A DNA stretch of 64,000 nt from Candidatus Zixiibacteriota bacterium (lineage in GTDB: Bacteria > Zixibacteria > MSB-5A5 > WJJR01). The notes under the pieces are model-generated. The model made no database searches. It saw only the letters and a list, made by a program, of their open reading frames with translations, and was not told where the DNA came from. The position numbers and the translations under genes are program-made. Below are positions 41,605-50,094 of this stretch, one piece after another. Numbering within the stretch: position 1 is the stretch's first letter; the number at the start of each line of letters is the position of its first letter. The DNA lies in assembly GCA_040752595.1 (NCBI GenBank), contig JBFMGX010000032.1, forward strand, positions 22,542 to 86,541, read 5' to 3'.

Positions 41605-43146
41605 ATGATGGCGCAGCGAACGGGATTGCCTGTATGTGGTGGGACGCGGTGGGGGGTTGCCGTGCTGGCGGCAGCTCTCGCGGTTGGATGTGGCGGAGAC
41701 AAGGGCAATGGTCCAACATCCATGAGCGCGGTCCGCGGCACGGTTTACCTGCCGTATGAGTTGTCAGCGGCCATGACACCGGCATCCGGGGTTCATGTGC
41801 GCCTGCGCGGCGGGGACTTCGACAGCTCGGTCGTCACCGGCACGACAGGTTCATTCTTTTTCCGCGATGTCCCGGTTCGAAGCGGCTACAAGTTGACGTT
41901 TGCGGCCAGTCTGTGCCTGTCGGTCCCGGAGCAGACCGTCGAGGTTCTCAAGAACGACACGGCGCGGGTTGATGTCACACTGGCCCAGAACTCAGGCAAC
42001 TGCTACGGCCTCCCCTTTTCGGGCGCGGCGCGCGTCGAGATCGATCCGGTGGGCGGGCGCACCATTCTGCTGTACGACTCCGCCTACCTCTCGGCTGGCC
42101 GCTCACACCCGGCGATTGTGGTCCTCAACCTGGCCACCGGTCAGGGGAGCACGCATGAATTCTCCGACTTGGAGGACGTCTGCGATCTGGCCCTGATTTC
42201 CGCCGATGAGGTCGCCATCTATGGCCGGTCCGTGTCAGCATTTGGAGTCCGGTTCTTCAATATCGCCACGATGGCGGCATCCCGAGCCGACGTGGTCTTC
42301 GAGACCGACATGTCGTTTTTAGGCGGCCGCTTGGCCCTTGATGACACCCGCGAGTGGTTGTTTGCCACGGTCGGGAGGCAGACTTTGAGTTTTCCCGATC
42401 CGGTAGGGAAGGTTTACGCCGTCTCGTTGAGGAGCGGGCTCGTGGTCGATGCGGACAATGACCCGGCAGATGGAAACAACGCCTTCGACGACGACCTCGT
42501 CGCCGGCGCGCTGGGCTGGGCCTACAACATCGCCTACGACCCGCTGGCCGGTGAGATTCTGGTCGGAAACCTCTCGGTTCCCTTCCCGGAGGGGCCATTC
42601 CTGACGGCGATCAGTCTGGCGAAGTGGGGGGCATTTGACCGGGACAGCGACTTGGTGGCGCCGACCGCCGGGGTCCGCAAGGTCAACATGGATCCGGGTG
42701 AGGGATTCACGGGCTTCGCTGTCGACTACTGGGATTTCGCGCAGGGTATCGGAGTCGCGGGACGGTCCCAATCCGCCTTCCTCATGGTCACCTACGAGAC
42801 AGGCGGCACGTCCTATGCCTCAAAGCTGAGGGACAACAAGGTGCATCCCGCAACACGAGATCTGGATCACGTCCTCAAGGTTGTTCCCGAGCGGCAGACA
42901 TGGTTCATGCTGTTGGATGATCCCTCCCGACCGGATGAGGTGAGGAGTGCCATTGAGGAACGGGAACTGTCGACTCTGCAGCGGCACAACCGATACGAAA
43001 CGCAACTTGTCGTCGATTTCTTCTTGGTTCCTCGTGGATTCGCCGTCGACGCGCAGGCCGAACGACTATACGTCGCCTACCGCAACGAGCCGGTCCTGGA
43101 GGTCTTCGATCTTTGCCGGGGCGAAGACTGCAATCCGGCGATGTGA
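41605..43146 (+). CDS. Large lipoprotein with carboxypeptidase-like and propeller-like regions
   Basis: A 513-residue protein from the ATG at 41605 (AGGAG upstream). The lipobox is LAVGCGGDKG. Residues 40-125 (RGTVYLPYEL, GVHVRLRGGDFDSSVVTGTTGSFFF) resemble a carboxypeptidase regulatory-like beta sandwich. The rest consists of repeated beta segments such as GKVYAVSLRSGLVVDADNDPADG, suggesting a propeller. Surface location is expected; no enzymatic motif is seen. Confidence 0.68.
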   Translation: MMAQRTGLPVCGGTRWGVAVLAAALAVGCGGDKGNGPTSMSAVRGTVYLPYELSAAMTPASGVHVRLRGGDFDSSVVTGTTGSFFFRDVPVRSGYKLTFAASLCLSVPEQTVEVLKNDTARVDVTLAQNSGNCYGLPFSGAARVEIDPVGGRTILLYDSAYLSAGRSHPAIVVLNLATGQGSTHEFSDLEDVCDLALISADEVAIYGRSVSAFGVRFFNIATMAASRADVVFETDMSFLGGRLALDDTREWLFATVGRQTLSFPDPVGKVYAVSLRSGLVVDADNDPADGNNAFDDDLVAGALGWAYNIAYDPLAGEILVGNLSVPFPEGPFLTAISLAKWGAFDRDSDLVAPTAGVRKVNMDPGEGFTGFAVDYWDFAQGIGVAGRSQSAFLMVTYETGGTSYASKLRDNKVHPATRDLDHVLKVVPERQTWFMLLDDPSRPDEVRSAIEERELSTLQRHNRYETQLVVDFFLVPRGFAVDAQAERLYVAYRNEPVLEVFDLCRGEDCNPAM

Positions 43147-43158
43147 GATGCAACGTCT

Positions 43159-43965
43159 CTACAAGGGACGTGAGCGATAGGTAACCAGATCGGCATCGAG
43201 GATTTCGTCGGGCTCGACCAGACGATAGTGCTTCTCGGAGACCACCTTCACCTCGCCGCGGTCAGTCTCGAACTCGAACAGGGCAATCAGGTCCTTCTTG
43301 ATGAACTGGGCGCCGATGGGACGACAGATCAGGTTGGGGAATTTCGACTCACATACAGCCAGATCCTGCTCGACCTGGACGACGCTCAGTTTGTCGCGCC
43401 CACCCTTGGCCTGAACCGGCAGCACAAAGTGGGCACCCCTCTTGTCCACTCCGATGTAGACCTCGTCAATCTCCACCTGCCCGACACCAGCGACCGCGGT
43501 CCTCAGGTGGTTCTGCAGAGAGTAGCATGCAACGCCCGTGAATATGTCGATGAGCCGGTTGTAACGGAGTTTTGCTAGAAGAGCCTGCTCGTCGCCCAAG
43601 CTATAGATAGCGATGACGCCCGGCGTTGCGTCGGGCACTTTGGTCTCGGCCATCTGCTCGGAAGGGATGATCGCTGCCCCTCGCGTAGCAACGAAGCGAT
43701 ACTGTCCGCGGCCCTCTAATCTTATAGTCCATTCCAGTCCTGCAGGGGCGGTGTCTCGTATTGCCTCCGGCAAAGGACTTCTGAACCTGAACGAGTAAAG
43801 GATGTCACCCGGGTTTTTGGGAACCTCAATTCGGCACTTGCGCGCGGCACGGATTAGGTCGTCGCGCGTAAACGGGATTTCTGTCGCACCCTTCTCGTGG
43901 CGAGACAGGAAGACTAGCTCCACGATCTTCTCGTAGCGGTTGACCTTCGGTGTTCTCGGTGTCAT
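43159..43965 (-). CDS. Restriction endonuclease, PD-(D/E)XK type
   Basis: A 268-residue protein. The nuclease core lies at residues 163-200: VEIDEVYIGVDKRGAHFVLPVQAKGG, giving an acidic residue (E165 or D167) and Q-A-K at 185-187, the restriction fold signature. The N-terminus (FTRDDLIRAARKCRIEVPKNPGDILYSFRFR) is probably a DNA-recognising winged helix. It starts 4 bp after the methyltransferase stop, so the two form a type II restriction-modification operon. The recognition sequence is unknown. Confidence 0.8.
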   Translation of the reverse strand: MTPRTPKVNRYEKIVELVFLSRHEKGATEIPFTRDDLIRAARKCRIEVPKNPGDILYSFRFRSPLPEAIRDTAPAGLEWTIRLEGRGQYRFVATRGAAIIPSEQMAETKVPDATPGVIAIYSLGDEQALLAKLRYNRLIDIFTGVACYSLQNHLRTAVAGVGQVEIDEVYIGVDKRGAHFVLPVQAKGGRDKLSVVQVEQDLAVCESKFPNLICRPIGAQFIKKDLIALFEFETDRGEVKVVSEKHYRLVEPDEILDADLVTYRSRPL

Positions 43966-43969
43966 CGGT

Positions 43970-45415
43970 CTATTGCCTGCCTTCCCGCAATGCCAGTGAT
44001 CTCACCGGTGGTAGGGGGCGCCTCCGTTTCCGCTCACCAGGCCACTTCAGCAAGAGAACCTCCTCACGGAGCATCTCGCCGGTGGCCGTCGCGAACCGGC
44101 TGCGGAAAAGGTCTAGGTGCAGTACCTCGTACCCGAGTGAGTCAGCGATGTCCGCCAGAAGCTGGCCGGTGCGGATCATGACCCGAAGGTAAGAGGCCTG
44201 GTCGCCAACGACGTAAGCCAACTGAGCGCCCGGACGAACAAGTCGGCGCAGGCCCTGCAGATGGCGTCTCATCCCCCCGAAATAGAGCTTTGCGACTCTC
44301 GGGTACAGTCGCTCAAACCCCGACGTCTTTCCTAGCTCGACTCGCCGAGACTCGATCTGATCGGCAAGTCGTTGAATTTCCTCGTGTTCCGCAACTTCCT
44401 CATCGTCTTTGTCGGCCTTGAACACGTTCCGGGTGTTGGAACGGACCAGAGTCTGCTTCAATGTCCTAAGGTCGGATTTGGAGCGTAAGAAGCCAAGAAA
44501 CACGGATTCAAGCCGCGTCGTGCGAGTGTAGTCTTTCTCATTCGGATAGGGCGGAGAGGTGATCACAGCATCGAATCGGGCGGGTTCCAGAAGCCGGCCC
44601 AGTTCTCGCGCATCGGCCCGCAGGACCCGCGCCTGAGCGGAGGACGTATCACGGATTCCGCGCAGGTCGTCCGCCATGAGCTTCACACAGTCAAGCCATG
44701 GTTGAATCACCGGCGCATCGTCCTTTGGCTTACCCACGCCCACCTCCGGACCGAACCGGAGATTACTTGCTGAGAAAACCAGCACTCTTGCTAGGGCGAG
44801 AAGTTCGTGGTTGCGGCAGGCTCTTTCCGGGCGACGATTCAAGCATGTGAGCAAACGTAGGGCTTTGTGCGCGGGCACCGGGCTTATGGAGTTCGCAAGC
44901 AGGAGCTCGTGGGCTTCCGCAGGGAGAGTCAGGAGTCGGAGAACCTGTGGGCGTCGATCGAATAGGGGTTCTGCCACATCCGAAACGCCTTCTGACTCGA
45001 GTTCTCTGGACGCGATCTCAGCGATCCTCTCCGCGTGCTGCGTCAATCGGTCAGGGTCGACCGTCCAGTCAATCTTGACCGAACTCGCGAAGTGCGCCAT
45101 AGGGTTGGCTTCGACACCCAAGCTGCTGATGCCACGTCTCTTGCATTCGACCAAAGTTGTCCCAGTGCCACAGAACGGGTCCAACACTGTGCACCCTCTT
45201 GACAGTTTGAAGCGCTCGATGTACTCCCGTACCAGATGCGGTGGGAAGGAGAGCACGAATCGGTACCAGTCGTGAACGACGCGGTCTTCCGGGAGCAACC
45301 TGTTTGCATCCCCGTTCGGCCCGCGTGAAGCGGCGCCGCGGATTTCGTCTCTTCTTCCCTGACATGGCACCGGGGCCTTAACCGCTGTCTTGCCGCTCGT
45401 TTGTCTGGTTCCCAT
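43970..45415 (-). CDS. DNA methyltransferase of a type II restriction-modification pair
   Basis: A 481-residue alpha-order enzyme: SAM motif VLDPFCGTGTTLVECKRRG near residue 76-94 precedes catalytic ITSPPYPNEKDYT near 285. TSPPY suggests N4-cytosine methylation. A long insert between them, with CLNRRPERAC and helical sections, may hold the target recognition domain. The gene sits 4 bp before the endonuclease and has lower GC than the flanking rpe gene. Confidence 0.88.
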   Translation of the reverse strand: MGTRQTSGKTAVKAPVPCQGRRDEIRGAASRGPNGDANRLLPEDRVVHDWYRFVLSFPPHLVREYIERFKLSRGCTVLDPFCGTGTTLVECKRRGISSLGVEANPMAHFASSVKIDWTVDPDRLTQHAERIAEIASRELESEGVSDVAEPLFDRRPQVLRLLTLPAEAHELLLANSISPVPAHKALRLLTCLNRRPERACRNHELLALARVLVFSASNLRFGPEVGVGKPKDDAPVIQPWLDCVKLMADDLRGIRDTSSAQARVLRADARELGRLLEPARFDAVITSPPYPNEKDYTRTTRLESVFLGFLRSKSDLRTLKQTLVRSNTRNVFKADKDDEEVAEHEEIQRLADQIESRRVELGKTSGFERLYPRVAKLYFGGMRRHLQGLRRLVRPGAQLAYVVGDQASYLRVMIRTGQLLADIADSLGYEVLHLDLFRSRFATATGEMLREEVLLLKWPGERKRRRPLPPVRSLALREGRQ

Positions 45416-45519
45416 CGGAGTCCGATTGCCCTACCCCTGAGCACCTTCGTCAATAGGATTAGGGAAAGCAATCAGTTTGCGGGGCTGTCGCATATCGCAA
45501 TCGCTGCCCGCTTAGTTCT

Positions 45520-46164
45520 CTACGCTTTTAACTTCCGGATCGTCCCCGCGTAATCCCCGGTCCCGAACAATCCCGAGCCGACGACCAGGACATCTGCTCC
45601 GGCCTCGACCACCGTGCGGCAGGTCTGGACGTTGATCCCGCCATCGACCTCCAAGAGGCATTTCGAACCGGCGGCGTCGGTCGCCCGCCTAACGGCGCGA
45701 ATCCGCTCGGTGGACGATTCGATGTACTTCTGCCCCCCGAAACCGGGGAATACCGACATGATGAGGAGCAGGTCGATCTCCCCGACATAGGGGGTGACCC
45801 GCTCGATGGGAGTGTCGGGATTCAAGGTCAGGCCGACTTGGACCCTCATGGCCCGCAGCCGGGCAAACAGGGGGCGCGGCTCGGGGACCGCTTCGATGTG
45901 GAAGGTGATCAGATCAGCGCCGTTGCGGGCGAATGCCTCGACGTACCGGCCGGGGTCGGTCAGCATCAGGTGGACGTCGAGGAAGGTGTCGGTGACCCGG
46001 TTGAAGGTCCCGACAATGTCCGGCCCAAAGGAGATGTTGGGGACGAAGTGCCCATCCATGATGTCGAGATGGAGCCAGTCGGCCCCGGCCTCGACCACCG
46101 CGCGGGTGTCCTCCGCCAGACGGGCGAAGTCGGCGGATAGGACCGATGCGGCGACTTTGACCAT
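45520..46164 (-). CDS. rpe: Ribulose-phosphate 3-epimerase
   Basis: A 214-residue TIM barrel from the ATG at 46164 (GGAGG upstream). SADFARLAEDT, HLDIMDGHFVPN, DVHLMLTDP, MSVFPGFGGQKYI and EVDGGIN are all canonical. It interconverts ribulose-5-phosphate and xylulose-5-phosphate in the pentose phosphate pathway. Confidence 0.95.
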   Translation of the reverse strand: MVKVAASVLSADFARLAEDTRAVVEAGADWLHLDIMDGHFVPNISFGPDIVGTFNRVTDTFLDVHLMLTDPGRYVEAFARNGADLITFHIEAVPEPRPLFARLRAMRVQVGLTLNPDTPIERVTPYVGEIDLLLIMSVFPGFGGQKYIESSTERIRAVRRATDAAGSKCLLEVDGGINVQTCRTVVEAGADVLVVGSGLFGTGDYAGTIRKLKA

Positions 46165-46836
46165 GGCTGACCTCCGGGGACCCCGATCGCCGGGATCGAT
46201 CGGCATCGCGCGGGTGCCGGCATCCCAGAGGGCGTCCCCTGCTAATCTGGCGTTTCCCCGGCCTCCGCACCAGCCGAATCAGCAGCGGCGTTGCGCCGCC
46301 ACCTCGGGTCGGCGTCGAATCCCACCCTTCGGGTGGTTTACCGCGAGCCCGCCGAGTGGGGCACCGATGCCATTTGTAGGGGCACGGCCCGCCAGAGGCG
46401 GACAAGCGTGCCGTGCCCGACTCACCCGTCGGTGCCCGCCGCGCTCCATAGGGAGATTTTTGCGTTTTCATAGGAGAAATCGCAATTTTTCTCTTGCGCA
46501 CTATCACGGTCACATTCATGCTACCTGTGGCTGCGAGTGCAGCGGGTGGCATGGGGCGTCGATCTTCATAGGAGCACACGGGATTGACCGCCGGGACAGG
46601 CGGCGATTCTCATAGGAGAACGGACGCGTGCTGTGCGATGATCACCGGGTTCGCCAACCCGGCGCGAACCGTCCGGTGATCGTCCGCACGCAGAACCAGA
46701 CGCCAGCAGGAGGTATAGGTATTCATGGGTTGTTCCCAGTGTATTGGTCCGGCCGGGATGGTTCACACGATATGTCAATGACCGCATACCGCAACGCAGT
46801 GCCAGTCAAACCCACCAACCGACCGGGAGGTCGATC
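46165..46836. promoter_or_regulatory. Regulatory-looking gap upstream of the SWIB protein gene
   Basis: Four CATAGG-type elements occur at 46447 (CCATAGGGAGA), 46468, 46566 and 46610 (TCATAGGAGA/C). Their spacings are about 22, 98 and 44 bp. A structured hairpin at 46626-46691 and a short RBS-led 18-codon ORF (from about 46724, behind AGGAGG) follow. The 5' part holds palindromic repeats near 46321 and 46376-46420. No larger gene is seen. Confidence 0.45.
46626..46691 (+). other. Three-helix stem-loop upstream of the SWIB gene
   Basis: Nested inverted repeats: GCGTGC/GCACGC (46626-31 with 46686-91), GATCACCGG/CCGGTGATC (46640-48 with 46673-81) and GGTTCGC/GCGAACC (46648-54 with 46664-70), with a loop of nine bases. 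It may be a structured leader RNA or a DNA hairpin site. Confidence 0.45.
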
Positions 46837-47226
46837 ATGCCGATGAAAAAGGCAAAGAAGAAAACGGCCAAGAAGGCCGCGAAGAAGCCGGCGAAGAAGA
46901 AAACCGCCAAGAAGGCGGCGCCGAAGAAGAAAGTCGCCAAGAAGGCCGCGCCGAAGAAGAAAACCGCGCGCAAGCCGAATCCCGCCTTCATGAAGCCGAT
47001 GATGCCGTCCGAGACCCTTGGACAGGTCGTCGGCCTCAAGGCGATGCCCCGCACCGAGGTCACCAAGAAGCTCTGGGCGTACATCAAGAAGTACGGCCTC
47101 CAGGACGCCAAGAAGCGCACCATGATCAACGCCGATGAGGCGCTGCGGGCGATCTTCGGCGGGCGTACCCAGGTGTCGATGTTCGAGATGACCAAGTTGG
47201 TCTCGAAGCACCTCAAGGAAGCCTGA
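46837..47226 (+). CDS. SWIB/MDM2-domain protein with histone-H1-like Lys/Ala tail
   Basis: A 129-residue protein from the ATG at 46837 (GGGAGG at six bases). Residues 1-50 are almost wholly Lys, Ala and Pro (KKTAKKAAKKPAKK), like histone H1 tails and bacterial Hc1-like proteins. Residues 55-129 are a SWIB domain: LGQVVGLKAMPRTEVTKKLWAYIKKYGLQD and DEALRAIFGGRTQVSMFEM. Such fusions are known in Chlamydiae and other bacteria and probably bind DNA. A strong terminator follows. Confidence 0.9.
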   Translation: MPMKKAKKKTAKKAAKKPAKKKTAKKAAPKKKVAKKAAPKKKTARKPNPAFMKPMMPSETLGQVVGLKAMPRTEVTKKLWAYIKKYGLQDAKKRTMINADEALRAIFGGRTQVSMFEMTKLVSKHLKEA

Positions 47227-47256
47227 GCACGGACGCACAGACAGCGGGGGCAATAC

Positions 47257-47290
47257 CGCTCCGGTCGGATCGTTCCGGCCGGGGCGTTTT
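47257..47290 (+). terminator. Rho-independent terminator of the SWIB gene
   Basis: CGCTCCGGTCGGA pairs with TCCGGCCGGGGCG (47257-47286, with two G-T pairs), then TTTT at 47287. It lies 30 bp after the stop codon. Confidence 0.85.
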
Positions 47291-47373
47291 GTCATGCACC
47301 CCGCCACCCGGGGACCGTATACTGATCGGGGAATGCGCATGATACTACGGGAGGTTCTCGAACCGCTCTCGCG

Positions 47374-48606
47374 ATGGGGGTTCCCATGGGTGATTTCTTT
47401 CAGAACGGGGTGATCGCCACGTTTCACCGCTTGGGAGAAACGAAGCTGGAACACCTGGAGGACGACTTGGTGCGGATCGCCCGGCTGCGTGGAATGACGC
47501 TCATTCTTCCCTCCCTGTACTCCGAATTGGAGCGGCCGGCACTGCGGAGCATCGTCGATGAGCTGTGTGCCGTGCGTTACCTGCGGGAAATCGTCGTCAC
47601 CCTCGGCCCCTGTTCCCCCAAGGAGTATGCCCACGCACGCCAGTACTTCTCGGCCCTGCCGCAAAAGGTCACCCTCCTTTGGCTCAACGGGCAGCGATTG
47701 AATGCGCTTCTGGACATGATTCAATCGAAGGGGCTGGATCCCGGCCCCGACGGCAAGGGAAAGCAGGTCTGGCTGGCGTACGGATATGTGATCGCGGAAG
47801 GAGGCAGCGACGTCGTCGCGCTCCATGACTGCGACATTCTCACCTACTCCCGTGATTTCCTGGCGCGGCTGATCTACCCGGTCGCCTCACCCCAACTCGA
47901 CTACGAGTTTTGCAAGGGGTACTACAGCCGGGTCACCAACCGCCTGCATGGGCGGGTCACCCGGCTGTTGGTGACGCCGCTGATCCGCGCTCTGATCACC
48001 ATGATCGGGCCGCGGCCCAGTCTGGCGTACTACGATAGCTTTCGGTACCCGCTGGCGGGGGAACTGTCCATGATGGTGAATCTGGCCCGCTTGACCCGTG
48101 TCCCCTCGGACTGGGGACTGGAGATGGGGACTTTGGCGGAGATCTATCGCCACTGCGCGGTCAATCGCATCTGTCAGGTCGACCTCTGCGACAACTATGA
48201 GCACAAGCATCAGGCGTTGTCGGCCGATGACCCGACCCGCGGATTGCACCGGATGGCCATCGACATCGCCAACTCCCTGTTCGCCACGCTGGCCACTGAG
48301 GATGTGATATACTCGCCGGGGTTCTTCAACTCTCTGCGAGCGACCTACCGCCGGATCGCCCAGGACATGATTGTGCGATACTATGGCGACGCCATGATCA
48401 ATGGGCTGGATTGCGACCGACATGAGGAGGGTCGCGCGGTCGATATGTTCACTGAGGCGATACGCGCCGCCGGCCAGATCGTGGTCGAAGATCCTCTGGG
48501 CCCGCATCAGATCCCGAACTGGAACCGTGTCTTCGCCGCCATCCCGGATTTCGATGCCCGGTTGCTGGCGGCGGTCGCCGCGGACAACGAAGGGCACACG
48601 GGATGA
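47374..48606 (+). CDS. Glycosyltransferase, glucosyl-3-phosphoglycerate synthase-like (GT81)
   Basis: A 410-residue GT-A protein. HDCDILTYSRDFLARLIYP includes a DxD-like metal site (CDI preceded by D), and YDSFRYPLAGELSM, SDWGLEMGTLAE and CQVDLCDNYEHKHQ match GpgS-like enzymes that transfer glucose to 3-phosphoglycerate, leading to glucosylglycerate solutes. Assignment to GpgS proper is not certain. The start may be the ATG at 47374 or 47386. It overlaps the next glycosyltransferase by ATGA, so the two act together. Confidence 0.7.
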   Translation: MGVPMGDFFQNGVIATFHRLGETKLEHLEDDLVRIARLRGMTLILPSLYSELERPALRSIVDELCAVRYLREIVVTLGPCSPKEYAHARQYFSALPQKVTLLWLNGQRLNALLDMIQSKGLDPGPDGKGKQVWLAYGYVIAEGGSDVVALHDCDILTYSRDFLARLIYPVASPQLDYEFCKGYYSRVTNRLHGRVTRLLVTPLIRALITMIGPRPSLAYYDSFRYPLAGELSMMVNLARLTRVPSDWGLEMGTLAEIYRHCAVNRICQVDLCDNYEHKHQALSADDPTRGLHRMAIDIANSLFATLATEDVIYSPGFFNSLRATYRRIAQDMIVRYYGDAMINGLDCDRHEEGRAVDMFTEAIRAAGQIVVEDPLGPHQIPNWNRVFAAIPDFDARLLAAVAADNEGHTG

Positions 48607-49880
48607 GCTATGACACCGCGCTCCGGGGTCCTGTTGCCGAGCGGATCGGGGAGATTGCCGGCGCCGACATCGTGGTCGGCATTCCCTGTTACAACAGCGA
48701 ACGCACGATCGGTCATGTGATCGAGATGGTCTCGCAGGGGTTATGGCATCACTACTCCGAGCGAGACGCTGTGATCCTCGTCGCCGACGGCGGTTCAACG
48801 GACGACACGCGCGAGACCGCAGCCCGGGTCCCCCTGGAGCCCCGGCAGGAAAGACTGGTGTCCATTTACCGCGGCATCGGTGGGAAGGGGACCGCCCTGC
48901 GGTCGATCTTCGAGGCGGGCGAGCGTCTGGGAGCCCGTGCCTGCATGGTGGTGGATTCTGATCTGCGTTCGATCACCGGTGACTGGGTCAGGCGCCTTCT
49001 GGAACCGGTGCTGAACGACGGCTACGATTTCGTGGCTCCGATCTATACGCGTCACAAGTATGACGGCACGATCACCAACAACATCGTGTACAACCTCACG
49101 CGTGCCCTCTACGGCCGGCGTATCCGGCAGCCGATCGGCGGCGACTTTGCCTTTTCCCGGGCCTGCAGCGGCTACTTCATGCGGCAACAAATCTGGGACA
49201 CCGACATCGCCCGATTCGGTATTGACATCTGGATGACGACCGGCGCGTTGATCACCGGGGCCCGCGTCTGCCAGGCCCGTCTGGGTGTCAAGGTCCATGA
49301 CGCCAAGGACCCCGCCGCCCACCTCGGTCCGATGTTCCGACAAGTGCTCTATACTCTATTCTCACTGATGGAAGAGAATGAGCTGTACTGGAAGACCGTG
49401 GTGGGCTCCGAACCCACCGAGGTGTTCGGGGAGGACGACGGGGCGCAACCGGAGCCGGTCGCCGTCAACCACGCCGCCCTGTGCCGGACGTTCCGGGACG
49501 GCCACCGGCGGTTCGGAGTCTTGTGGCAACAGATATTCTCGCCGTCGGTCTACGCCGGAATCGAACAGGCCGCATTGATGCCCGATGACCGTCTGCGCAT
49601 CGACATCGACATCTGGGTGCGCTTGCTCTATGAACTCGCCGTGACATTCCACCTCTGGCGCTCCCACCGCTACAAACTGCTTGAACTGTCAACTCCACTG
49701 TACCTGGCCCGTGTCGCCTCCTTCATCAACGACACCCGGAATGCCGACTCGGCTGAGGCGGAGCAGTTGGTGGAGGAACAGGCGCAGGCCTTCGAGGACC
49801 GCAAGATGATCCTAATCGACCTGTGGGATGGTTCCGCTCTGCAACCCCCGGCCTTGAGTGAGGGTCTCACATCGTTGTAG
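48603..49880 (+). CDS. Glycosyltransferase, GT2/GT-A fold
   Basis: A 425-residue protein. VVGIPCYNSERTIGHVIE and ILVADGGSTDDTRE are the nucleotide-sugar part; MVVDSDLRSI carries the DxD. GDFAFSRACSGYFM and WMTTGALITGARVCQARLG support a retaining glucosylglycerate or mannosylglycerate-type synthase. A C-terminal helical region (300-425) follows. It overlaps the GT81-like gene by 4 bp. Compatible-solute synthesis is a plausible role of the pair, but the substrates are unproven. Confidence 0.72.
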   Translation: MSYDTALRGPVAERIGEIAGADIVVGIPCYNSERTIGHVIEMVSQGLWHHYSERDAVILVADGGSTDDTRETAARVPLEPRQERLVSIYRGIGGKGTALRSIFEAGERLGARACMVVDSDLRSITGDWVRRLLEPVLNDGYDFVAPIYTRHKYDGTITNNIVYNLTRALYGRRIRQPIGGDFAFSRACSGYFMRQQIWDTDIARFGIDIWMTTGALITGARVCQARLGVKVHDAKDPAAHLGPMFRQVLYTLFSLMEENELYWKTVVGSEPTEVFGEDDGAQPEPVAVNHAALCRTFRDGHRRFGVLWQQIFSPSVYAGIEQAALMPDDRLRIDIDIWVRLLYELAVTFHLWRSHRYKLLELSTPLYLARVASFINDTRNADSAEAEQLVEEQAQAFEDRKMILIDLWDGSALQPPALSEGLTSL

Positions 49881-49918
49881 TTCTGTCCACCCCCATCGCG
49901 GTCGTGGAAAGTGGCAGT

Positions 49919-50068
49919 AGGTCAGGAGCCCTGCGCTCCTGACGTTGCTTCCGCAGGGGGCAGCTCTGCGACCTGTCCACAGCCCCGGGCACGGCCCCTC
50001 GGCTTCCCTCGGGATCCTCGACAGGCCGCGCCCCCACACGCGTAGGGGCGTATTGCCATACGCCCCTA
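49919..50068. repeat. Cluster of hairpin repeats between GT and nuoD2
   Basis: GTCAGGAGC-CCT-GCGCTCCTGAC (49921-49943) matches the end of the MFS gene. TAGGGGCGTAT-TGCC-ATACGCCCCTA (50043-50068) has a perfect 11 bp stem. They fill the gap between convergent genes. Confidence 0.7.
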
Positions 50069-50094
50069 CAAGGACATCCGGGATGTCGGAAGTC

